NCBI RefSeq assembly: GCF_001611675.1
Contig: NZ_CP014766.1
Span: forward strand, 3,720,001-3,784,000
Length of the DNA: 64,000 nucleotides
From: Pontibacter akesuensis
Lineage (GTDB): Bacteria > Bacteroidota > Bacteroidia > Cytophagales > Hymenobacteraceae
Reading direction: 5' to 3'
Shown here: positions 17,607-26,003 of the stretch, in pieces
Numbering within the stretch: position 1 is the stretch's first letter
Layout: every line of letters begins with the position of its first letter
Translations under genes and position numbers: made by a program
The notes under the pieces: generated by a model
Database searches by the model: none
Told to the model about the DNA's origin: nothing
Seen by the model: only the letters and a program-made list of their open reading frames with translations

Positions 17607-18008
17607 GTGGCCTTACCAAAACCGAAGCTGCAGGTAGTTTCCATACTTCAGGGGCTGTACTGGCTGGTAACTGGTATCTGGCCCTTTGTGCACCTGCCTA
17701 GCTTTCTGTGGGTAACAGGTCCCAAAGAAGACATCTGGCTTTTGTACACTGTAAGTGTACTCATTACGGTTATTGGTGGAGTTCTCTTAGCCGCAGGGCT
17801 CCGCAAACATGTAACGCAGGAAATTAAGTGGCTGGGTATAGCCAGTGCCGCTGGCCTGACGGGTATAGATGTGTACTACGCCACCAACGATGTCATCTGG
17901 GATGTGTACCTGTTAGATGCCATAGGGGAGGTGCTGCTCATTTTGCTGTGGCTTTGGAGCGGAAGTAAAGGGATGTGGACGGCGCATGCGGCGAAAGACA
18001 GAGGCTGA
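17607..18008 (+). CDS. Small four-helix membrane protein
   Basis: The 133-residue product starts with GTG at 17607 and has four hydrophobic segments (around residues 15-35, 45-65, 75-90 and 100-118). No motif identifies a function; it resembles uncharacterised membrane proteins common in Bacteroidota. The short 9-base gap from the cyanophycinase stop suggests co-transcription. Confidence 0.7.
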   Translation: MALPKPKLQVVSILQGLYWLVTGIWPFVHLPSFLWVTGPKEDIWLLYTVSVLITVIGGVLLAAGLRKHVTQEIKWLGIASAAGLTGIDVYYATNDVIWDVYLLDAIGEVLLILLWLWSGSKGMWTAHAAKDRG

Positions 18009-18256
18009 AAAATCCTTACAGTACAAGTGCCATACAATACATCCGCCTGTTCCTTGCGTCAACAAAATACTTTTCCCACACTTGACCAAGCCTGATCTCT
18101 CCAACCCAAATTATACCTGGTTTATTGCTACAGCGCTTGTTTCTGCACGTGGTTGCAAGCGGACGCTTACGCAGGAGTCTATTCAAGTATTTATTCTACT
18201 TAATGTAATTAATAAGCTGATAATGAAGTAACCAAAGTATAGCAAAGAGTGAATTT

Positions 18257-19801
18257 CTAAATTCCTTTCATCAGCACCTTCCCGGCTCTTTCTTCAGTAA
18301 AGCTTTCCCCTTCTTTGGCCACTTTTCCATTCACAAGCACATACCGGAAGCCAGTGGCTAATTGGCGTGGCTCCTCATACGTGGCCTCTTCCTTTATCTC
18401 AGAGGGCTTGAACAGCAGTATGTCGGCTTTGTAGCCCTGCCTGATGAGTCCGCGCTTCGGTATGCCGATGGTTTGGGCGGGAAGTCCTGTCATTTTCCAG
18501 ATGGCCTGCTCCAACGGCATCAGCTTTTTAGTTAGCACGTAGGTTTGGATTACTTTGGCATGTGTCCCAAAACTCCTGGGGTGGTGCATGGAGGGGCTGC
18601 CGTCTGTGCATACCATAATGTACGGGTCCTTTAAAAAAGCTTCCTGAAGCGCCTCATCCATAATGAAATAAGCACCGCTGGCACCGTAGGGACCTATGTC
18701 TTCCATCAGCACATCTTGGTAAGGCTTGTTCAGCTCCTGCGCAATTCGGGCCAAAGTCTTTCCTTTGTAAGGACCGGATCCGATGAGGGTGGCCTCCGGG
18801 CCGTTGCGCTTTGTTATCTTTTCTTTCAGGAAGGTGCGCAGCTCGTTTTTGCGTGTTCGCAGCACCTGCTGGTAATCGTTCGGCTTCTGCGCCCACTCCG
18901 GAAAGAGGATGGAGATGCCTGTATAGCTGGCGGTATACGGATAAAAGTCTGCTGTTACGTCTATGCCCTTCGCCCGTGCGCTGTCCAGCAGTTGCAGGAT
19001 CTCGGCCGCACGCGCTTCGCCTTTCCCGTACACCACTTTTATGTGCGACACGTGGACCGGACAATGCTCCCCTTGTGCCAGCAACTCACGAATAGAGGCT
19101 TCAACAAAAGCATCATCTTCGTTGCGCATGTGGCTCATTATGATGCCGTTATTTGCACCAACCACTTTAGCCAAACGGTTTAGTTCGTTACTGCTGGCAT
19201 AAAGCCCGGGTGTGTACTCCAGTCCCGTTGTCAGGCCGAAGCAGCCGGCGGCCATGGCCTGTGCCAGCAGCTTCTCCATGGCCACCAAATTGGCTTCGGC
19301 GGGAACGGTATCGTAGCCCACCCCGGAAAGCAGGCGCAGCGTGTTGTGCCCGGCAAACGGGGCAACGTTTACAGCAGGCTGTACCTGGTTTACCGAGTCA
19401 ATCCATACTTGCAGGTTCTCGTGCTCAGGGCTGAAACCGTCCTGTCCCAGGGTGATGGTGGTTATGCCCATGGCTATGAAGTTTTGGAACTCAGGCGTCT
19501 TGATCGGGTCACCGTGCGCATGGGTGTCGATAAAGCCGGGTGTCAGGGTAAGGCCCCTGGCGTCGATCACTTTTGCGGCTGAGAAGGTAGCGGTGGTGTC
19601 CCGTTCGATCAGTGCAATGGAGTCGCCGGCCAGCAGGATGTGGGCCGTATAAGCTGCCTCGCCGGTGCCATCCACCACCGTGGCGTTCTTCACGAAAACA
19701 TCGTACGTCACCTCTTGCTGCTGTTGCTGACAGGCTGCCGAAAGTGTAACCAGTGCGGCGAGTGCCACCAGGTTTTGAAAGAAGGTTTTCTGTTTCTTCA
19801 T
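18257..19801 (-). CDS. D-aminoacylase / N-acyl-D-amino-acid deacylase lipoprotein
   Basis: A 514-residue amidohydrolase with lipoprotein signal ending SAAC (Cys24). The metal site includes HAHGD (His94, His96) in PGFIDTHAHGD; ALTTGLEY-like GLTTGLEYTPG, HVSHIKV and DGSPSMHHPR are hallmarks of D-aminoacylases and related N-acyl-amino-acid hydrolases. It should act in the periplasm or outer membrane on N-acylated or dipeptide substrates from cell wall or proteins. The start codon lies three bases after TATCTTTC, a -7-like box, with TTG 18 bases further upstream, so the transcript may be leaderless. Confidence 0.9.
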   Translation of the reverse strand: MKKQKTFFQNLVALAALVTLSAACQQQQQEVTYDVFVKNATVVDGTGEAAYTAHILLAGDSIALIERDTTATFSAAKVIDARGLTLTPGFIDTHAHGDPIKTPEFQNFIAMGITTITLGQDGFSPEHENLQVWIDSVNQVQPAVNVAPFAGHNTLRLLSGVGYDTVPAEANLVAMEKLLAQAMAAGCFGLTTGLEYTPGLYASSNELNRLAKVVGANNGIIMSHMRNEDDAFVEASIRELLAQGEHCPVHVSHIKVVYGKGEARAAEILQLLDSARAKGIDVTADFYPYTASYTGISILFPEWAQKPNDYQQVLRTRKNELRTFLKEKITKRNGPEATLIGSGPYKGKTLARIAQELNKPYQDVLMEDIGPYGASGAYFIMDEALQEAFLKDPYIMVCTDGSPSMHHPRSFGTHAKVIQTYVLTKKLMPLEQAIWKMTGLPAQTIGIPKRGLIRQGYKADILLFKPSEIKEEATYEEPRQLATGFRYVLVNGKVAKEGESFTEERAGKVLMKGI

Positions 19802-19894
19802 CCCGAAAGATAATTTATCTACAGCAGAAACAATAGCCGCCGCTTTTCTGAAATCGAAAATTAAACCGCTTTCTTTGCAAGGAATACTTACGTG

Positions 19895-21007
19895 ATGATG
19901 CGGCGTTTACTACTGATATCCATACTTATACTTGTGCAACTAGCCCTGGGCGGACCCGCAGCCAAGGCGCAGGCGCCCGCGGCAAAAGAGCCGTGGTCGT
20001 TTGGGGCGAATGGCTATTACGGCGCGCTGTTCCGGTACCGCAGCGGCACAGATGCGCTTAATTTTACCCACCCGGTGGCTGTAGAGGTGTATGCCCACCG
20101 CCACACGCTGGGCAAGCGCCCCTGGGAGCGGGCGTTCAACCTTCCGCAGATCGGGTTGGCGCTGTCGTACTACAACTACGGCGTGCCCGATGAGCTGGGC
20201 GAGGCGGCATCGCTGACTGCTTACCTCGACAACAGCATTTTTAAATTCCGGAAAAGCAGCCTCCGCCTGAACCTTGGCACAGGGCTGGTGTACGCCACCC
20301 GCCACTATACGCCCGCCGAGAATGAGTTGAACATGGCCATTGGCAGTGCCTTTACCTTTGCGTTGCGGGGTACGCTGCGCTATGAGATTCCGCTGCAGGA
20401 GCGGCTGACGCTGAACCTGAACTTCGCGTTCCGCCACTTCTCCAACGGCGCTTTGAACAAGCCGAACAACGGCATGAATTTCCCCCTACTGGGCGTGGGG
20501 CTGCGGTATCAGCCAAGAGAGGTGGAGCTGCTGCCGGAGGCGGGTATCTCGGAAGCAGATTTCGAAAAGCGCATTCGCCTGAACCTGAGGGTAACGGCCG
20601 GGGTGAAGGAGGTGCTGTATATTGATGAGAAGCACCCGATTTACAATGTGTCGCTGTATGCGAGCAAGCAACTTACGCAAACCAGTTCGCTGCTGGTGGG
20701 CGCGGACGGGTTTCACAACTCCTCTTTCCGGGAGGAGTACATTAAAATCGCTGCGCCGGTGCCCGCTGAGAAAATAGACCCCAGGCTGGCTGGTGTTACA
20801 CTGGGGCACGAACTGCACCTGGGGGAACTGTCGGTTGTGGTTCAACTGGGGCGCTACCTCTACGAGCCAAACCACCTGTATCCGGATTTCTACCAGCGCT
20901 ACGGGCTCAAGTATAACCTGACGGATCATGTGTCGGCGAATGTGCTGCTGGTGGCGCACACGAAAACGGCCAATGTAATTGAGTGGGGCGTGGGGCTGCA
21001 TTTGTAA
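19895..21007 (+). CDS. Acyloxyacyl hydrolase / PagL-like lipid A 3-O-deacylase
   Basis: The product has a signal peptide (RLLLISILILVQLALGG...AKA) and a beta-barrel pattern with alternating hydrophobic strands to the C-terminus. RHFSNGALNKPNNGMN (residues about 181-196 from the GTG at 19892) matches the PagL active site: His182 and Ser184 in H-x-S-N, followed by the conserved PNNG. PagL enzymes sit in the outer membrane and remove the 3-O acyl chain from lipid A. At about 370 residues it is longer than the classic 150-residue barrel, as usual in Bacteroidota, with an extra C-terminal barrel half. Start alternatives are GTG 19892, ATG 19895 and ATG 19898. Confidence 0.85.
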   Translation: MMRRLLLISILILVQLALGGPAAKAQAPAAKEPWSFGANGYYGALFRYRSGTDALNFTHPVAVEVYAHRHTLGKRPWERAFNLPQIGLALSYYNYGVPDELGEAASLTAYLDNSIFKFRKSSLRLNLGTGLVYATRHYTPAENELNMAIGSAFTFALRGTLRYEIPLQERLTLNLNFAFRHFSNGALNKPNNGMNFPLLGVGLRYQPREVELLPEAGISEADFEKRIRLNLRVTAGVKEVLYIDEKHPIYNVSLYASKQLTQTSSLLVGADGFHNSSFREEYIKIAAPVPAEKIDPRLAGVTLGHELHLGELSVVVQLGRYLYEPNHLYPDFYQRYGLKYNLTDHVSANVLLVAHTKTANVIEWGVGLHL

Positions 21008-21169
21008 CAAAAAAGGGGAAAAAGCGGTTTCCAGCTTACGCGGGCGTATTTATTTGCCGCTGTCACTACTGTGCCAGGTGAACCATGTAATTGTTCTGCC
21101 CGACGCGTTATATAATTCATTATCTTCAACTCTGGAGCGACCATAAAAAAATGCGCTCCTGGAAAAACT

Positions 21170-22258
21170 ATGCCACACATACCTACAGATACAACCATAC
21201 TCTCGCTCCTGGCGAAACATACCAAGCATCCTACTTTCCTATTTGAAGTAGCGTCCAAACGCCTGGCTTTTATCAATCAGGCGTTTGAAAAGGCCTTTAA
21301 CATGACGACGGGCACTGAAGTATCACCGGAGGAGCTGCAGCAAGTTGTGCACCCGGAAGACAGGGAGTATGTGCGCGAAGCCTATAAAAGGCTGCTGGAG
21401 GAGAAGGATGGAAAAGAAGTAGAGTTCCGCGCGCAACTGCCGGGGCAGCAGGTGCGGTGGTTTTGCCTGACACCCTACATGGCAGGCGATGCTGACGGGA
21501 AAGTGTTTGTGGTAGGGTCTGTGGAGGACATTACCGCTTCGCGGCAGTACAACGACTACCTGAAGAAGTACAGCGCGAAGAAAAACTCTATCCTCCATTT
21601 GCTGGCCCACGATCTGGCTGGTCCGCTGGGCCTGATTGGCTCTTTATCGGAGGTGCTGGCTGAGGAAACGAGGCAGTACAGAAGCACGGAACTGAACAAG
21701 CTTGTTGAGCTCATTGCCAGCACCAGTGCGCACAGCGTAGCCATGATCAAGGACCTCACCAACCATGAGTTTCTGGAGACAACCGGCGTAGACCTGATCA
21801 AGCGAAGGGTAAACATGGTCGAGAAATTCAAGGAGGTAATAGAGCAGTACCGCAAGTCTGAGGGAGAGATCAGGAAAACGTTTGTATTCGAACCCTCCTC
21901 CGATACGATCTTCGCTGCCCTGGACGATGCCAAGTTTATGCAGGCCATCAACAACCTGATCTCTAACGCCATTAAGTTTACTTACCCCGGGGGCATCATA
22001 AGCGTGCGCCTGCAGGAGCGTGCGCAAAGCGTGCTGGTGGAGGTGGAGGACAATGGTGTGGGCATTCCCGAAAAATTCTATGATATCCTGTTCGATAAAT
22101 TCACCAATGCGCGCCGGCCCGGCCTGAATGGAGAACCTTCCACGGGCTTAGGCATGAGCATTATTAAAATGATTGTAGAGTGGCACAGTGGAGAAATCTG
22201 GTTTAAAAGTGAAGAGGGCAAAGGCACGACCTTCTACATCGAGGTTCCGAAAGAGTAA
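21170..22258 (+). CDS. PAS-domain sensor histidine kinase, orphan
   Basis: The 362-residue protein has no membrane segment. A PAS domain covers residues about 15-125 (FLFEVASKRLAFINQAFEKAF ... VVGSVEDITASR). The dimerisation helix contains the phospho-acceptor His147 in LLAHDLAGPLG. The ATPase domain shows NLISNAIKFT (N box), DNGVGIP (G1) and TGLGMSIIKM (G2). It therefore should autophosphorylate in response to a cytosolic signal. No receiver-domain gene is adjacent, so the partner response regulator is elsewhere. Upstream, GGAGCG (21134-21139) and CGCTCC (21154-21159) form a small dyad in the leader. Confidence 0.92.
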   Translation: MPHIPTDTTILSLLAKHTKHPTFLFEVASKRLAFINQAFEKAFNMTTGTEVSPEELQQVVHPEDREYVREAYKRLLEEKDGKEVEFRAQLPGQQVRWFCLTPYMAGDADGKVFVVGSVEDITASRQYNDYLKKYSAKKNSILHLLAHDLAGPLGLIGSLSEVLAEETRQYRSTELNKLVELIASTSAHSVAMIKDLTNHEFLETTGVDLIKRRVNMVEKFKEVIEQYRKSEGEIRKTFVFEPSSDTIFAALDDAKFMQAINNLISNAIKFTYPGGIISVRLQERAQSVLVEVEDNGVGIPEKFYDILFDKFTNARRPGLNGEPSTGLGMSIIKMIVEWHSGEIWFKSEEGKGTTFYIEVPKE

Positions 22259-22310
22259 CTCCTGATACAGCTGGCCTTAAAGGGGGAAAGCAGCATAATT
22301 ATAGCAGTAA

Positions 22311-22350
22311 AAGTATAAGTAAGTATAAGTAAGTATAAGTAAGTATTCTT
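22311..22350. repeat. 10-bp tandem array of the AAGTATAAGT unit
   Basis: Three perfect copies of AAGTATAAGT (22311, 22321, 22331) are followed by a partial fourth (AAGTAT at 22341); another AAGTATA occurs near 22365. The unit contains the word that is dispersed through the window, and its 10-bp period would place every copy on the same face of the helix. It lies between the histidine kinase stop and a 54-residue gene at 22423. Confidence 0.95.
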
Positions 22351-22422
22351 ATTCATTCTTTATTTAAGTATAAATCATTGCCGCCGGTTGCGTATAGTTG
22401 AGTTGTAACTATATACAAGCCA

Positions 22423-22587
22423 GTGGAAAAGAAAATAAAAAATCAGCAGGAATACGACATGGTTGCCGCACGTATAGAGGTTTTGAAAGATGCTGAGGCA
22501 AACTCGGAAGAGGAAAGGGAACTGCAGGAGCTAACGCGGCAAATAATCGAATTCGAAAGAAAGAAAGCGTTAACCAAAGAGCGCTAA
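22423..22587 (+). CDS. 54-residue protein resembling the N-terminal domain of HigA/COG5499 antitoxins, without HTH
   Basis: A GTG at 22423 opens a 54-codon frame. The sequence IKNQQEYDMVAARIEVLKD and EEERELQELTRQIIEFE follows the pattern of the N-terminal helical segment of HigA-like antitoxins (Tyr, then RIE-x-L, then a charged EL-x-x-L turn). The helix-turn-helix that should follow is absent: the frame stops and the convergent DUF72 gene begins 26 bases later. It may be a stand-alone mini-protein or a remnant of a toxin-antitoxin gene. No toxin gene is adjacent. The tandem AAGTATAAGT array lies about 75 bases upstream. Confidence 0.6.
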   Translation: MEKKIKNQQEYDMVAARIEVLKDAEANSEEERELQELTRQIIEFERKKALTKER

Positions 22588-22613
22588 GGCTGGTGTGGCG
22601 GCGTTTGTTCCCC

Positions 22614-23363
22614 TTATTTTAAATGCTGTACCATTCCGCGTAATTTGTCGGCATCCGTTACCGCATGGCCCTGTATGGTGTTGTTAAAAAACACCCATAC
22701 TTCTTTTTTATCCTCCAGCCAATCTTTGATCATGTAGGCGTACCGCTCCAGTTTCTCATCAGAGTAAGCTGAGGAATACAGCCGCTCATCGCCATGTAGC
22801 CGCAGGTAAGCTGTATTGGTGGTGGTAGCCTCTGTGCCGGCAAAGCGCTTGCCTGCGCTCGCTATCACCAGCGTTATTTTATATTCCCGCAACAGCTCCA
22901 GCGATTCTTCGCTAAACCAGGAAACGTGCCGTGCCTCCAGGGCAAAGTCCTGCATTGGGTACTTCTCCCGAAGCGTCCTGTAAAACGACTCAGCCACCAG
23001 CCGGTTGTAGCGGAAACTGGCGGCGATCTGCACGAGCACCGGACCCAGCCGCGGCCCCATCAGCAGGTAGCGCGACATGAACTTATCCAGGGGCTCCTCT
23101 ATATCCACAAATTTCTGCTTGTGCGTCACCTCCTGGTGTAGCTTCGGCGCAAACCGGAAGTGCTCAGGCGTGCTGGCCAGCCACTTCTCGATGGTTTTGG
23201 CCATGGTGAAATGGTAAAAACTGCTGTTTATTTCGGTGGCATCGAAGCGGGTGGCATAAAACGGGAGTCGTTCCGCGGATTTTAACTCGGGTGGATACAG
23301 CACTTCCTGCCAGCGGTAACTCCAGCCGGATGTGCCAATGTATAGGTTAGGAATAGCTGCCAT
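22614..23363 (-). CDS. DUF72 (YecE-like) family protein
   Basis: The 249-residue protein begins with IGTSGWSYRWQEVLYPPEL and continues with EINSSFYHF, the signature of the DUF72/YecE TIM-barrel family, plus ALEARHVSWF and YLRLHGDERLY (the H-G motif). Function of the family is not established; a hydrolase or isomerase-like activity has been suggested from the fold. It is cytosolic. The J-domain protein gene lies 108 bases upstream on the same strand. Confidence 0.9.
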   Translation of the reverse strand: MAAIPNLYIGTSGWSYRWQEVLYPPELKSAERLPFYATRFDATEINSSFYHFTMAKTIEKWLASTPEHFRFAPKLHQEVTHKQKFVDIEEPLDKFMSRYLLMGPRLGPVLVQIAASFRYNRLVAESFYRTLREKYPMQDFALEARHVSWFSEESLELLREYKITLVIASAGKRFAGTEATTTNTAYLRLHGDERLYSSAYSDEKLERYAYMIKDWLEDKKEVWVFFNNTIQGHAVTDADKLRGMVQHLK

Positions 23364-23471
23364 GTTTTTGCGTTGCTGTAGCAGCGTGTACGGACAGCCA
23401 AGTAGGAGGGGTTTGAAATTTTCTCTTTCAGGGCAGCTACTATACTTATATTCCTTGCCAGTAACCTGTTG

Positions 23472-24203
23472 TTATTTCCTTGCTTTGCGGGTGCGTTTCT
23501 CCAGCAGCTTTATCCGCTCCTCAAACTGCTGGGCCACTTCGGCTATAAAGGTCTCGGGCTGTGGATAGGTGGTGAGCACGGTGTAGAGTTGGGATGATTT
23601 AGCTTCCTGCAGCGCCTGTTCCAGCTCCTGCTTCTTCTTTTGCAGAAAGGCCAGCATAGCGGCCGGGTTCGCTGCTGTGCCCGGCTTATACGCCACATGC
23701 GACATGGCATTGCCGCTGATGATGTGTTCGTAAAAGCCTTTCAACTCGTCCAGATCTCCGCTTTCATACAGATCGTTCAACTGCACCGTCAGAGCGGTGG
23801 CCCGCTCACTTTTGTCAGCCTCCTCATTTACAAATTTGTCGGGGTGCACAAGGCGGATCGCATCTTTATAGAGCCGTTTCAGCTCCTGCTGGCTGGCCGT
23901 GGCCGGGGTGCTTTTTTCCTGCAGGCCGGTTTCTGTTTTCTGAATTCCCTGCGGCTCCCGGTAATTCTTTCCTTTCTTTTTCTGCGCCAGCCGCTTTGCC
24001 ATTTTAGCTTTCTTCTGCTGCCGGTACAAGTCGGCCAACTCGTGCAGGCGGTTTAGTTGCACGTGGAGCCTGCTGCGGATCTGCACCACAAAGGTATTTA
24101 CCTCCCGCTCCGCCTGGCTTAGCTCGGCTTCGAGGGCGGCAATTTCCTTTTCCAGCAGGTTTAGCCGCTTGTCTGGCTGTGGCTCGTATTTCTGCAGCGA
24201 CAT
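23472..24203 (-). CDS. Coiled-coil protein with a J domain
   Basis: The 243-residue product opens with a coiled coil (residues about 12-85, ending in a basic stretch KKAKMAKRLAQKKKGKNY). A J domain follows at about 108-160 with the HPD motif in RLVHPDKF, which stimulates the ATPase of DnaK-type Hsp70. A second coiled coil (LQKKKQELEQALQEAK) and a basic tail finish the protein. It lacks the Gly/Phe and zinc domains of DnaJ, so it is a type III J-protein that would bring Hsp70 to a particular client. The client cannot be deduced. Confidence 0.8.
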   Translation of the reverse strand: MSLQKYEPQPDKRLNLLEKEIAALEAELSQAEREVNTFVVQIRSRLHVQLNRLHELADLYRQQKKAKMAKRLAQKKKGKNYREPQGIQKTETGLQEKSTPATASQQELKRLYKDAIRLVHPDKFVNEEADKSERATALTVQLNDLYESGDLDELKGFYEHIISGNAMSHVAYKPGTAANPAAMLAFLQKKKQELEQALQEAKSSQLYTVLTTYPQPETFIAEVAQQFEERIKLLEKRTRKARK

Positions 24204-24320
24204 GATTGAAAGATTATACTTGCGGGTGGAGAGAAAATAGAGATTAAGCCTTAACCGGCTGGACCAGACCTATACAGGAAAAGCCTTTTGTCTTGCTACT
24301 AACGTCTGGCGCCTCAAATA

Positions 24321-24653
24321 TTATTTGCTGCTGATCCGGATAAAGCCCCGGTCGTAGATTCTCTTCTCAGTCACCTCATCCACCTCATACCACATGTCCA
24401 CCACGTACTGCGGCGTTTTATAGGTGGTGGCGAATTCCTCCTTGCCGTTGATTGTCTTGTAGTCCAGGATCATCTCATACCCGTCGTGCAGGGCCTTGTA
24501 ATGTGCCTCGTCCTCGTCATCAAACTCATCCAGATACCCGTTGTACACCTGGTGGTACTTAGTTGTCACCGCCTCGTATACGCGTTGCAGCTCCGACGGG
24601 TAAAACGTCATGTAGCCTTCTTCGTCTTTTTTCCAGTTGCCTTCCATTTCCAT
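24321..24653 (-). CDS. Hypothetical acidic protein
   Basis: A 110-residue soluble protein rich in Asp, Glu and Tyr (LDEFDDEDEAHYKALHDGYE). No family recognised. It has mixed alpha/beta character and no signal peptide. An ATG at 24647 is an equally good start. It stands alone between the J-domain gene and the divergent oxidoreductase gene at 24905. Confidence 0.65.
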   Translation of the reverse strand: MEMEGNWKKDEEGYMTFYPSELQRVYEAVTTKYHQVYNGYLDEFDDEDEAHYKALHDGYEMILDYKTINGKEEFATTYKTPQYVVDMWYEVDEVTEKRIYDRGFIRISSK

Positions 24654-24859
24654 AGCTGCAAGTTAGGGCAAACAGCCTTCATCCGCCGCATTATTTATCA
24701 TAATTCCCCACTGGAACTGCTTTAGGCGGGTTTTAAAACAGACAAGCAACCGCTTGAGTAACGAATTATACTTTATGGGCACTACCAGTTGGTCATACTT
24801 CACAGTGTTTCGGAACATGCCTGCTTATAACAATTCCCCAAATGAGCGGGTAAGTATAA

Positions 24860-24884
24860 AACATGTTGATAAGTGATACATGTT
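24860..24884. promoter_or_regulatory. Candidate operator upstream of the MDR oxidoreductase
   Basis: AACATGT (24860-24866) and ACATGTT (24878-24884) form a perfect 7-bp inverted repeat with an 11-base AT-rich spacer, 20 bases before the ATG at 24905. The geometry suits a dimeric winged-helix regulator such as HxlR or MarR types, which often control such enzymes. No such regulator gene is adjacent. Confidence 0.45.
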
Positions 24885-24904
24885 AACTGATAATTGAGAA
24901 AGCT

Positions 24905-25855
24905 ATGGCAAAACAAATGAAAGCCGCTGTGTATGATGCGTTTGGTGGGGCTGCCAAAGTGCAGGTAAAAACGCTGGATGTTCCTGAGCTGCAGGAAGGA
25001 GAGGTGCTGGTGCGCATAAAAGCCGCTGCCGTTAACCCCGTAGACAGCGCCGTGCGCGAAGGGTATCTGAAGGACTTTCTGCCCTATGAGTTTCCGGTGA
25101 TACCTGGTTGGGATGTTGCCGGTGTGGTGGAGGAAAGGGGCTTTAGTGCCAGGAGGTTTGCCGTGGGGGATGAAGTGTACGCCTATGCCAGAAGACCGCT
25201 TGTGAAGTATGGCACCTACGCAGAATACATTGTACTGCCGGAATCGTACCTTTCGCGCAAGCCGCAGAACCTGTCTTTTGAGGAAACAGCGGGTATTCCG
25301 CTGGTTGGCCTCACAGCGTATCAGTCTTTGTTTGATGCCGGCAAACTGCAGCAGGGGCAGTCGGTGCTGATTCTTGGTGCCTCGGGCGGCGTGGGCACCA
25401 TCGCCATCCAACTGGCAAAGGAGAAGGGCGCCACCGTAATCGGTGTGGCCAGCGAAAAGAACCACAGCTACATGAAAGAACTTGGCGCAGACCACACCAT
25501 CACCTACAAAGACACCCATATTGGCGATTCGGTAAAGGAAGTTCTGCCAGAGGGCGTAGATCTGATTTTCGACTGTGCCAGCGGCGAAACCCTGGAGCAG
25601 GCCCTGTCGGCCCTGAAGCCTTCGGGCAAGCTGGTATCCATTCTGAACCAGGGCCAGGACCTGGACAAAAGCATCGACTTTGCTTATGTGTTTGTGGAGC
25701 CAAACAGCAGCCAACTAGACCGACTGCGCGAGTTAGCCGAAGCCGGAAAACTGAAAGTACACGTCAGCGAAACGTATAAGCTGCAGGAAACGGCAGAGGC
25801 CATGAGGCAAATTGAAACCAAGCACACAACGGGTAAGATCGTGATTGTGCCTTAG
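24905..25855 (+). CDS. NADP-dependent oxidoreductase, zinc-independent MDR (quinone oxidoreductase) family
   Basis: The 316-residue protein begins MKAAVYDAFGGAAKVQVKTLDVPE after four residues and shows VNPVDSAVREG, PVIPGWDVAGVV and the cofactor motif ILGASGGVGTIAIQLAK (GxxGGVG). The catalytic zinc Cys/His set of alcohol dehydrogenases is absent, placing it with NADPH-quinone or enone reductases. It is a cytosolic enzyme probably protecting from electrophiles. It is monocistronic, with a dyad operator upstream and a perfect 25-bp inverted repeat 21 bases downstream. Confidence 0.92.
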   Translation: MAKQMKAAVYDAFGGAAKVQVKTLDVPELQEGEVLVRIKAAAVNPVDSAVREGYLKDFLPYEFPVIPGWDVAGVVEERGFSARRFAVGDEVYAYARRPLVKYGTYAEYIVLPESYLSRKPQNLSFEETAGIPLVGLTAYQSLFDAGKLQQGQSVLILGASGGVGTIAIQLAKEKGATVIGVASEKNHSYMKELGADHTITYKDTHIGDSVKEVLPEGVDLIFDCASGETLEQALSALKPSGKLVSILNQGQDLDKSIDFAYVFVEPNSSQLDRLRELAEAGKLKVHVSETYKLQETAEAMRQIETKHTTGKIVIVP

Positions 25856-25876
25856 TGAGTGACAGTAGGAATATTT

Positions 25877-25938
25877 ACCCACCCCTAACCCCTCCAAGGA
25901 GAACTAAATTCCCCTCCTTGGAGGGGTTAGGGGTGGGT
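25877..25938. repeat. C-rich intergenic inverted repeat (25-bp perfect arms)
   Basis: Left arm 25877-25901 (starting ACCCACCCCTAACCCC) pairs perfectly with right arm 25914-25938 (ending TTAGGGGTGGGT) around a 12-base loop. It sits between convergent genes and could terminate transcription. Related copies occur at 27611-27684, 27811-27840, 59271-59305 and 59473-59502, marking a dispersed family. Confidence 0.92.
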
Positions 25939-26003
25939 TCTATTTCACATGTTTACGAGTTGTAAAATAGTCTAATAAATAGCCCAATCAACGATCAACG
26001 AAG

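Noticed and set aside
24800..25714. 304-codon antisense frame opposite the MDR oxidoreductase
   Set aside because: Shadow frame with no recognised motif; the plus-strand gene is clear.
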